Both the position numbers and the translations under genes were made by a program. A DNA stretch of 64,000 nucleotides from assembly GCA_030710605.1 (NCBI GenBank), contig CP092869.1, positions 13,461,295 to 13,525,294 of the forward strand, written 5' to 3'. The notes below the pieces were generated by a model. It did not search any database. It saw only the letters and a program-made list of their open reading frames with translations, and had not been told where the DNA came from. The stretch comes from Cordylochernes scorpioides (lineage: Eukaryota > Arthropoda > Arachnida > Pseudoscorpiones > Chernetidae). Positions within the stretch are counted from its first letter, which is position 1; each line of letters starts with the position of its first letter. Of the stretch, positions 1 to 8,893 are shown piece after piece.

Positions 1-289
1 AGTTACAACAAGATTACAGCTATCAGCATTATAATAAAATATTTACATGATATCAGACTCGAGGCCTTCCCCGAGGGACGTCTAGATTACATCAAGGGCT
101 ACAAGCCGCCCTGAGTCCGGATAGGTGCTTAGCATTACAGTTAGAGAATACCTCTCTTATATATACAATGGATAGTTTTCATTTCCAAAATTTCCTTTGT
201 TTACTAATTAGAAACTCTCTGGTAAGAGGACAACTCTCCTTAAAGGACACTTAAGCTCTGTAACTAGGTGTCTTTTACAGATAAATTCT

Positions 290-470
290 GATACACACAC
301 ACAAAGCTTTATTAAGACCACCAGTCTTATACAGATTCACCACAGGAAGAAATAATAGATGGAGCTCCTATACTCCAGACAGTACAGCACCCAACAACAG
401 CCTCCTGGTCCGACGCATGTCCAATGGCCACACGTTCCTTTGTGCATACGTCATGGTTAGCGAATCACTG
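290..470 (-). mobile_element. 3' end of a (TG)n-tailed retroelement (family C)
   Basis: Read on the minus strand, this ends with a short hairpin (AAGAC...GTCTTAATAAAG) followed by a (TG)n tail. The same arrangement recurs at 25065-25175, 41942-42075, 46360-46510 and, interrupted, near 49690-49790. A 3' hairpin, an AATAAAG signal and a simple-repeat tail suggest a 5'-truncated non-LTR retroelement or a SINE using its machinery. No coding region is attached, so the clade is unknown. Bases 1-289 hold no recognisable gene; 150-289 is AT-rich and resembles the decayed pogo-like sequence near 49340-49448. Confidence 0.5.
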
Positions 471-530
471 AACAGGCTAGTGAGTTCTGATATACTTAAA
501 ATATCTTTTAAAAATGTGTAGAAAAGTCAG

Positions 531-596
531 TGGATGAGAGGTTAAAACCCTCGATTCCCGACACCCATGAACCAGGATTGAATCCCGTATTGGACA
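531..596 (+). mobile_element. tRNA-derived SINE head, copy 1
   Basis: A tRNA-like segment with a degenerate box-A region (GTGGATGAGAGGTTAAAACC) and a box-B-like GGATTGAATCC about 40 bp downstream, ending TTGGACAC. It matches 885-960 and, in reverse, 44344-44412. A cousin is at 51721-51792 and 51920-51996. It lacks a foldable acceptor stem and is dispersed, so I read it as a SINE head rather than a tRNA gene. Confidence 0.5.
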
Positions 597-690
597 CTAT
601 GTTTTAATATGTGAATAACCTTCATATATATTATTTATTGTGAAAAAATAGTACAAATGTGATAGTGTACTGGGATATGGTGCATAAATT

Positions 691-836
691 ATGAAAAAAT
701 GCATCTCCTTATCGTGCAACTGAAAGTTGGTATTTGGCCAATTCTGGAATAATTAAAAATCAACAAGAATAGTTGATATTTATTCCGATAGATGGCGCAA
801 CTTTCAGTTGTACGATAAAGAGATGCCTTTTTTCAT
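691..836. mobile_element. Hairpin MITE (family D), copy 1
   Basis: Inverted arms: GCATCTCCTTATCGTGCAAC at the left and a near-complement ending GATAAAGAGATGCC at the right, around a core containing TTGGCCAATTCTGGAATAAT. Further copies lie at 8115-8275, 43668-43790 and 45680-45745 (short). Non-coding; likely a non-autonomous DNA element, superfamily not determinable here. Confidence 0.65.
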
Positions 837-884
837 GAATTATTCAGGTGGAAGTTCTGAATTAGTGATGACTAGTTTGGTAGA

Positions 885-960
885 CGACATAGAGTCGGTG
901 AACAAGTGGGTAACACCCTCGATTCCCGACAGTCATGAACCAGGATTGAATCCCACGTTA
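885..960 (+). mobile_element. tRNA-derived SINE head, copy 2
   Basis: Same family as 531-596: starts GTCGGTGAACAAG, passes through CCCTCGATTCCCGAC and ends at the box-B-like GGATTGAATCCC. Differences from copy 1 are scattered, as in old SINE copies. Confidence 0.5.
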
Positions 961-1195
961 ACATTTTGTTTAATATGTTATTAATCATATTATTCATTGT
1001 TGTAAATATCATAAACTAGGTTGCTCTTTTTGAGAAGCACCTAGTAAAGTTATTTTGGAATCGAAAAAACGTGTAGATGGATGGTTTTAATGCAAAGATA
1101 GCGGATAGAGTGGATAGCGTAATCTATCCATTGACCGAAGACCAAGTTCTGCAGCTCGTGTTACTTCTGAATGATATGTATGTGTATTGATGTAT

Positions 1196-1850
1196 GTAGA
1201 AGAAAACCCTGCTGGTTTATAATATGCTTAGTATCCACTTCAGTGTTAAGTGAGCAACAGTAAATTGGTTTCTACTCATATTTTAAGTACACCTATCCCC
1301 CGATTTACACGGTACTTGTTTTACACGTTTTCGCTTTTACACGGTTTTCCAAATAAGTTTTTTTTTATCGCACTATACTAAATGCTACTGTGATTGAACA
1401 TATGCGCTGTGTACACATCTCACGAGGAATCCCGAGCTTATGTGCTGACTACATATTTTAACCTGTCAATGCATTTTATTTTTATTTCTGTGTACACCTA
1501 TTCCCCGATTTACACGTTTTTCTCAGGAACGTATCTACCGTGTAAATCGGGGGATAGGTGTATAATGTGAATGTTTGCAGTGATGTTTGATGTCTTCATT
1601 AGGTTGTGCTAACCTAAAGTTAAATTAACATAGTCAAAACTAAAGATTAAATTGTATAACTGCCAACAATCAGCAACTTAGGGAGATAGGTTTTACCACC
1701 AAAGCTTCAGCCTTAGTGAAGACATTTTCAAATCATTTCAAATTTGATTTTAAAAAGGTAGGAGACACTTGTATTCTCAGTTTTAAAAGCTTGCATAATT
1801 GCATTCAACAATTCTTCTTTACTAAATTCATATGAAATATTGTATGTATA
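1196..1850 (+). repeat. Dispersed repeat interrupted by a MITE (copy 1)
   Basis: The sequence either side of the MITE at 1290-1560 matches 3420-3800 collinearly: CTGCTGGTTTATAATA, then GAATGTTTGCAGTGATG, then CAACAATCAGCAAC. The copy at 3420-3800 has no insertion, so it serves as an empty site. No coding potential is seen. Bases 1850-2100 hold nothing recognisable. Confidence 0.7.
1290..1560. mobile_element. TA-flanked MITE, ends CACCTATCCCCCGATTTACA (copy 1)
   Basis: A 271-bp element whose ends are inverted (CACCTATCCCCCG ... CGGGGGATAGGTG) and flanked by TA on both sides (1288-1289 and 1561-1562), the target-site signature of the Tc1/mariner/pogo superfamily. A second, inverted copy is at 12352-12620. 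An internal repetition of the terminal motif occurs near 1495-1520. It carries no transposase. Confidence 0.8.
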
Positions 1851-2100
1851 TGTGATTCTAAAGATCTTTGATCTCTTTAGAATGTGTGTTGTCTTCAAGG
1901 ATGACCTTTAAAATATTCGCCTCTACGACTTGCTAATGTCATATACAAGGAACTCATTATGTGTCGCCCCCATAAAACTTTGCCCCACAGTCTCCCGTTG
2001 TCACGACATGCTTAGTCATTGGTGTCCCCCCTTCTCTCTAGCATCGGCTGATAACCTCCGTGATGATGTTTTACAGCAGGTCTTCTTTCTTGTAGTGTCT

Positions 2101-2547
2101 TACAAGGTTGTTTCAAAAGTTCGTAAACATATTATGATTTTGCAAGTGTTTACGAACTTTTGGCACAACCTTGGTAACCATGGTAAAATTATAACAGAAT
2201 TCTTATAGAAGAATGGTTTAATCTCTGATGTTCTATATCAAGGGTGGTCAATCAGTAGGTAGGCCAAGTTTCAGAATTACAAGGTTGTCCCAAAAGTTCG
2301 TAAACCTATTATGATTATGATTTATATTTTGGATGTTTACGAACTTTTGGGACAACCTTGTAATTCTGAAACATAGCCTACCTGCTGATTGACCACCCTT
2401 GATATAGAACATTAGAGATTAAATCATTCTTCTATAAGAATTCTGTTATAATTTTACCATGGTAACCAATATTACTAAAGTTGTCCCAAAGGTTCGTAAG
2501 CACTTGCAAAATCATAATATGTTTACGAACTTTTAGGCCAATCTTAT
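2101..2547. mobile_element. Nested palindromic MITE complex (family F)
   Basis: About 445 bp that fold back on themselves around ~2320. The central hairpin is ACAAGGTTGTCCCAAAAGTT/AACTTTTGGGACAACCTTGT, and each outer arm carries its own smaller hairpin of the same terminal motif. This looks like three family-F ends combined into one palindrome. Family F recurs at 13128-13833, 20970-21345, 32938-33112 and 62728-62905. Confidence 0.7.
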
Positions 2548-2573
2548 AGCAACAGTTCAAACTAATCTATATA

Positions 2574-2928
2574 CACTCATAGACAAAACTCAAGAAAGTG
2601 GAATTCTTTGATGTCGCTGGTTGTCTGTTTGTTTTTAAGGATACAGTAGCAATTTTGTTCACACTTGGTTATCTCATGTCTTCAATAAAGGTCACTGTAA
2701 TATCTTTCAGATTTATTGTCTCAATACCGATATACATGCTAAAAGTTACAACTTCTTTAAGTTTTGTCCATGAGTGTATCTTTCAGAGTTATTGTCTGAA
2801 TCCCGATAAACATGCTGAAAGGTACAACTTCCTTAAGTTTTGTCCATGAGTGTATCTTTCAGAGTTATTGTCTGAATCCTGATAAACATGCTGAAAGGTA
2901 CAACTTCCTTAAGTTTTGTCCATGAGTG
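2574..2928. mobile_element. TA-flanked MITE with three 77-bp repeats (family E, copy 1)
   Basis: Begins after TA with CACTCATAGACAAAACT and ends AGTTTTGTCCATGAGTG followed by TA. The right half contains about three tandem 77-bp units (TCTTTCAGAGTTATTGTCTG...), each carrying a copy of the right terminus; a partial unit runs on to ~2950. Relatives: 27560-27761 (one unit) and 53201-56172 (~37 units). Small open frames within are products of the repeat. Confidence 0.7.
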
Positions 2929-3419
2929 TATCTTTCAGAGTTATTAAATATTCAGCATGATTAACTCTCTCTCAGGCTTACTGTATCATTAAAACACTGT
3001 ACTTCATTGTTAATTGTTGATCCAGTAGACCTGAGTTAGCTCTCTCGAAACCTATCCAGATATTTATTAAAGAACCACAGTACAATTCATTCCTTTTACT
3101 TCTATAAATCCACCAAATTCTGCAGTGGTGGCAGAGGCGCCATATTCATTATACATAGTATCATGCATATATATAATTTTACTTCTATAAAGAAATAAGG
3201 CATCAATTTATAAGTTTATCTTCTTGTTCGGATGTCTCCTAAAGATCTAACCTAAGACAGATTCAATTGACTTTCTGGTCTCTAAAACCCTGTCAAATTG
3301 ACAAAATAAAATTCTCTCTATTTGCATATCTGCACTCAGTCAAATTTCTGTCGTTGTTTTCTGATAGGATCAATCTACCAAGCCATTTGATTGGGTGGAT
3401 ATGTTTACACCAAAATTTT

Positions 3420-3800
3420 TACAGAAGAACCTGCTGGTTTATAATAGGCTTAGTATCCACTTCAGTGTTAAGTGAGCAACACTAAGTTGATTTCTACTTA
3501 TTTTCTAGTGTAATTTGAATGTTTGCAGTGATGTTTTATGGTTTCAGTAGGTTTTGCTAACCTAAAGATAAATTAACTAAGCAATAAAGCAAAACTAAGG
3601 ATTAAATTGTACAACTGCCAACAATCAGCAACGTGGGGAGATGTTTTACCACCAAAGTCTTAGTGAAAACATTTTCAAATCATTTCAAATTTGATTTTAT
3701 AAAGGTGGAAGTTGCTTGTATGCTCCGTTTAAAATTTTGCATAAAATTGCATTAAACAATTCTCCTTTACTAAATTCAATTCAATATAAAATATTGTACT
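3420..3800 (+). repeat. Dispersed repeat, copy 2 (empty site for the MITE at 1290)
   Basis: Collinear with 1196-1289 plus 1561-1850 but without the 271-bp MITE; the junction here reads CTAGTGTAATTTGAATG. Bases 2950-3420 and 3800-4640 hold only short open frames with no recognisable similarity. A small repeat with ACCACATGT and a poly-T stretch near 4240-4300 also occurs near 15360, 20830 and 51550. Confidence 0.65.
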
Positions 3801-4643
3801 AAAAGGTGGATATGGCATTGTTTCTAAATATAAATGGACTCAAATAACTTGTGAGGAAGCTTTTCGAAGTTTTTGGAGGGAGTAGGACACGTAGAGTGTT
3901 TGTTGCGCTGATTTACCTGAGTCGACACTTCGTCTTACCTCTTTGAGTCCCTGCCGCTCCAGTTAAGCGATCCAATAAAGATAAGTAGTGTTATTCACCT
4001 TTTGTTTAGTTGGTGTGAATGGTTTTTATCACGCTTTGTTATGGTAAGCTTTGTTTTGTTATTCTACTCGTGCGTAGTAAGGTTTACTTTTGTCGTATCT
4101 CGCAGACAGCAATTTTTGTCATTCCTAGAAAATAGAGGTGTTTCTAGGGCAAGAGTCCGTTTTTTTTTAAATTATTATTTTAATCCCGAGTACACGTGGT
4201 ACAGTCCATGAGGTAGTAAGAGACTGCTTTCACTCTAAATGCACCACATGTTTACACAGGAAAAATGCAGTTAGATTTTTACACTTACAAGTGTTCCAGA
4301 GTCCCGTTTGTTACTTGCACTTGCTGGTGGGGTTGGACTTTTACAAGAACCGGAGTCATTGTAGCATTTTTATTTCCACTCATTCTTTCTATTCATGGAG
4401 CATTACATATTGCTTAACAGATTCAAAGTTACCTACTTACATCGAACATCGTGTTGATCTAATGATATTTTACATTTTTTAGACATCGATGCTTTTTTTC
4501 GGCTAAATAGAAAGCAATCTCTGCCAATTTCACACTGCGATGACAGAAAAAAATGGCGAAAGGATTCACCATTAATGAGCCAAATTCTCTCATCGAATTT
4601 TTCTATCATCACATTAAGGTCTAAGGAAGAGGTTTTGCTGATA

Positions 4644-4821
4644 CAGTTAAACCTGTCTATAGCGCCCCCTCTAAATAGCGCCTTCGTCTCTATAGCGCCC
4701 GATTTTAAACATTAAAATGTAAACATTTTACATTAAAAGTGACCTGTCTATTGCACCCCCTCTCTATAGAGCCCTATTTTTGGTAATTCCCAAGAGGGGG
4801 CGCTATAGACAGGTTTAACTG
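4644..4821. mobile_element. pogo-like MITE
   Basis: A 178-bp element with ends CAGTTAAACCTGTCTATAGC and its complement, flanked by TA (4642-4643; 4822-4823). Internal copies of the GCGCCCCCTCT motif occur near both ends. CAGTTAAACCT-type ends with TA targets are typical of pogo/Tigger-like mariner relatives (established knowledge). No coding capacity. Confidence 0.75.
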
Positions 4822-5139
4822 TATATTCAAAAAGAAGCATTATGGTAAAAAAAAAGTATGTTTTTTTTTTCGATAGAGAGATGACAATTTAGAGTTTAAT
4901 TTGCACCAATGTAAGGAAAGCCTGAATGAAACTAATAAGCGAAGTGTACGGAGAGTGCCTGAGGTGGGTGAAACCAGGTCAGATGAGGCCAAATTGGTCT
5001 TGAGACGAAAGAAAAAAAAAAAAGAAGACAAAGGAGTTTTTTTCTGGATGGCGTCACCTGCCAGTCTGATCATCCGATACAAATGTGTCAATAAGAACAA
5101 TTAACAATGGACTAATTGGGTCTGTAATCGTTGATAGCT

Positions 5140-5937
5140 TTGTGGGCAATATGCCGTGACGTTGAGCTTTGATTGGGTGGCGATGTGAGGCAGCTTTGAC
5201 GTAGAGATTTCCTTGGGGCGATGTGCTATTCCTCTGACGTCGAGGTTTTCTTGGGGCGATGTACTACTGTTCTGACGTCGAGGTTTCCTTGGGGCGATGT
5301 GCTACTGCTCTGACGTCGAGGTTTCCTTGGGGCGATGTGCTACTGCTCTGGGGCGATGTGCTTCTGCTCTGACGTCGAGGTTTCCTTGGAGCGATGTGCT
5401 ACTGCTCTGACGTCGAGATTTCCTTGGAGCGATGTGCTACTGCTCTGGGGCGATGTGCTACTGCTCTGACGTCGAGATTTCCTTGGGGCGATGTGCTACT
5501 GCTCTGACGTGGAGGTTTCCTTGGGGCGATGTGCTACTGCTCTGACGTCGAGATTTCCTTTGGGCGATGTGCTACTGCTCTGACGTCGAGATTTCCTTGG
5601 GGCGATGTGAGGCGGTTTTGACGTCGAGATTTCCTTGGGGCGATGTGCTACTGCTCTAACGTCAATCGTTCCTTGGGCGATGTGCTACTGCTCTGACGTC
5701 AATCGTTCCTTGGGGCGATGTGCTACTGCTCTGACGTCAATCGTTCCTTGGGGCGATGTGCTACTGCTCTGACGTCAATCGTTCCTTGGGACGTTGTGCT
5801 ACTGCTCTGACATCGAGATTTTCTTGGGGCGATGTGCTACTGCTCTGACGTTGAGATTTCCTTGGGGCGATGTGCTACTGCTCTGACATCGAGATTTTCT
5901 TGGGGCGATGTGCTACTGCTCTGACGTCGAGATTTCC
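5140..5937 (+). repeat. ~38-bp tandem array rich in TGACGTC
   Basis: Roughly 20 imperfect copies of a 38-bp unit (GATGTGCTACTGCTCTGACG followed by TCGAGATTTCCTTGGGGC). Most units contain TGACGTCG; a run of four near 5645-5800 carries the full palindrome TGACGTCA. Some units are truncated to the CTCTGGGGCGATGTG part. No gene lies on either side, so any cis-regulatory role is speculation. Confidence 0.85.
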
Positions 5938-6749
5938 TAGAAAAAATTCTGTTATTATTGTAGATATTTTATAGTGATGTTTTATAACTTTTGTTTTAAG
6001 AAGTTGACAGAGTTCATCGTCGTGTGTGTGTTATGGCATATCTTCCTATATTTCAAAGAGAGCATGTTATAATCTAAATAACATTGATGAGGGTTTCACA
6101 GGATATTTAACATTCTGATCATTCTTCATTTTCATCAATATTCTCATCAGCAAAATTGAGTTTAAACTTGTTGACATTTCTAGAATTAAATAAATACGTT
6201 GTCGAAATTTCAAAATGTAAAGAAATCGAACAAATTTACTTGATCGACTCTGTGCTTTAATACAAGTGGATAAAAGCCAAGTTCTCTCTGCAGCGCTGAC
6301 AGAGGCGCCATGTTCTTTGTACATAGTATGATGTATATATATGTTATGAATAATTTGTTTGTTGTTAGATAAAGGCTTGATAAGACAAAGGATCGATAAG
6401 ATAAAGGGTTGAAGGTGAAGTCATGATAAAAAAAATATATAATTATTTAACATCAAGTAGCTTTTATTTTCAATTACTTGAGGTAATATTACACATTAGT
6501 TATTTTCACATTATATAGAATTTATAAAGTTAATTCTATATTAGTGATTTAAAAAGATAGATATGTTAACTACCTATATTCTCACAACACACACAAAACT
6601 GAAAGTTATTCTAAAAACGATGATAACGAAAGTAAAATTATCAATGAATAAAAATAAAATATATATTTTTTAAAATATAGAAATATTTGAGTTTTTAGAT
6701 TATATAATATATATATAATTATTAACACAAAGCAATAACGCGCCATCTA

Positions 6750-7165
6750 TATATATAAAATAAAAGGATTTAAAAGCGCGAATGTTTCTTTTATACATAA
6801 AAAGAACTTCTACTGTCCTTACTGCGATGAAAAAATATATTGGGAGGGCTTGGCTCATCAGTGGTGAACCCTCCCAGCGGTTTCGCCAATATAATCCACC
6901 AGACCGCTTTTCAGAGCTCTAATACTGTATTGGATCATTCTGCTTTTATATGCTACACTGAAGGATGGAATCTTTTGAAATCAGTTTTAGAGCTCAGAGG
7001 AGCGGTCTGGTGGATTAAATTGGCGAAACCGCTGGGAGGGTTCACCACTGATGAGCCAAGCCCTCCCAATATATTTCTTTCATCGCAGTAAGGACAGTAG
7101 AAGTTCGTTTTATGTATAAAAGAAACATTCGCGCTTTTAAATCCTTTTATTTTATATATATATAA
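6750..7165. mobile_element. Long-hairpin MITE (family A), copy 1
   Basis: Two ~175-bp arms, nearly perfectly complementary, around a short unique loop (~6925-6988). Landmarks from the outside inwards: AAAGCGCGAATGTTTC, CTACTGTCCTTACTGCGATG, TGGGAGGGCTTGGCTCATCA, CAGCGGTTTCGCCAA. Family members: 17148-17313, 23434-23760, 44533-44719, 48538-48754, 49590-49860 (interrupted), 52943-53089 and 57352-57573. The open frame across it is a by-product of the palindrome. Confidence 0.8.
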
Positions 7166-7496
7166 TTATATTTTTTAAATAGTACAGACTGTGTACTTTT
7201 GTACATATTTTCAAGATGTCAATAAAATTATTGTATTGTATAAGCTAGGTTTCAAAGGATAAAAATGAACGATTCTCTCACTGAATCTTTCTGTAGGGAT
7301 GTAACTATTCTTCAGAGAGTATCGTTGTTGATCTGGTAGCTGTTGTTGCGCCAGTATTTACGGCCCATCTGGCAGTTTTTATGGGCATGTTGGCCTACTG
7401 AGACATGTGCCACACAGGCAACACTGATCATTGAATCGCTCCGTGTTGTTGCTTGGTATCTCATGTTTCATTGTGTGAGTTGAGAAACGCTTAAAT

Positions 7497-7843
7497 TATC
7501 TTCTTCTTTCTTATCTCCACTCAATCATATTACGGAATCAAGCTTGTAAAGTTTGACAACCATCATAATTGGGTGAAGTAAAATGCGTCTGTCTTTGTCA
7601 TTAAGACTGGGAGCACTACTCAGTAGCAGGCCGACTTAACTCCAAAAGAAATGGCCGCCTCTGACATGAGGAACAGACGCCATGTGCAGCCGCTCCTAAC
7701 ATGGAGTACAGCCGCTGCTCATCCTATATCCCTGGATTAGGAGCCCTTACAGGGTACTATCAGCCGGGCCAGCTGAGCCCAGGTTTTTTAGTGAGCTTGT
7801 TACTGCTCCCCCTCCTCCTTTTTCATCCGGGCTTGGGCGGAGT
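7497..7843 (+). repeat. Dispersed ~350-bp repeat (family B), copy 1
   Basis: Starts in the CTTCTTTCTTATCTCCACTC region and ends near TTTTTCATCCGGGCTTGGG. Five good copies occur: here, 8484-8780, 33148-33487, 34949-35300 and 62941-63260. Fragments of the start, reversed, are at ~18767 and ~18858. One frame reads a leucine-rich stretch (GFLVSLLLLPLLLFH), but copies differ by indels, so I do not call it a protein. Element class unknown. Confidence 0.7.
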
Positions 7844-8114
7844 TATTTAAATTATACTTTTATAGAATATCAGAAACGTTAGCCTTCTTATACATTAATA
7901 TCCTCGGTAGAAACCATTCTAAAAAATATATTGTAAAGATAGAGGCCTTCTGGCCGGCATTCATAGTTATTAAAATTGAAGATACTTCGACCAGTAAATC
8001 TTTTTGTTATCTTTTTATTATCATAAAAAGATTTACTGCCCCAAATATATGTTCAATTTTACGAACTAATAAATATATGAAAAAATAGTACACATGTGAT
8101 ATTGTAATGGGATA

Positions 8115-8275
8115 AGGTGCAAACATTATGAAAAAGGCATCTCCTTATCGTGCAACTGATTTGGCCAATTCTGGAATAATTAAAAATCAACGAGAATAAT
8201 TCATGTTTATTCCGATAGATGTTGCAAGCCATCAGAAACTTTCAGTTGCACGATAAGGATATGCCTTTTTCATAA
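8115..8275. mobile_element. Hairpin MITE (family D), copy 2
   Basis: Same termini and core as 691-836 (GGCATCTCCTTATCGTGCAA ... GATAAGGATATGCC). It shares flanking sequence with copy 1 (TATGAAAAAATAGTACA...TGTGATA near 640-670 and 8075-8105), so the copies may have spread as part of a longer unit. Confidence 0.65.
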
Positions 8276-8483
8276 TAAATATATGTTACAAATAAGTTTA
8301 ATTTAAACCTACACAATATACACCTTATAACAATACGATCAACTGTAAAAAAAAGTCAAAATACAGGATTACAGAGAACAGAATTTCCGATCAACTATAG
8401 ATTTTTCATTTCTAGGAGAATCAATGAGAGGGCGCTACAAGAATCTAAGCTTTATACATAATTTGTAGGTTGTCGTCTCTTCT

Positions 8484-8780
8484 TCTTCTTTCTTATCTCC
8501 ACACTGGGTGAAGTAAAATGCGTCTGCCTTTGTCATTAAGACTGGGAGCACTACTCAGTGGCAGGCCGACTTAGCTCCAAAAAAAAAAAAGGCCGCCTCT
8601 GACATGAGGAACAGACGCCATGTGCAGCCGCTCCTAACATGGAGTACAGACGCTGTTCATCCTGTATCCCTGTATTAGAAGCCCGTACTATCAGCCGGGC
8701 CAGCTGAATCCAGGTTTTTTACCGAGCTTTTTACTGCTCCCCCTCCTCCTTTTTCATCCGGGCTTGGGACCGGCAAAGGC
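8484..8780 (+). repeat. Dispersed repeat (family B), copy 2
   Basis: A shorter family-B copy lacking part of the 5' section and containing an A-run (8580-8591). It ends GGGCTTGGGACCGGCAAAGG, showing that the family extends slightly past the GGGCTTGGG landmark. The minus-strand open frame over its end is a shadow. Confidence 0.65.
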
Positions 8781-8893
8781 GTAGTTTGTAGGTTACCGTG
8801 ATACTCCTGTGGAAGGACTGACAGGTCCGAAAGCTAGAGAATAAAGTTTGAACAAGAAACTTAGCCCTGGAGACTTTATTTTCTTTATAATAA

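Noticed and set aside
4840-5104. Overlapping frames on both strands near 4.9-5.1 kb
   Set aside because: Both are short, contain homopolymer-derived residues (K or F runs) and neither resembles a known protein.
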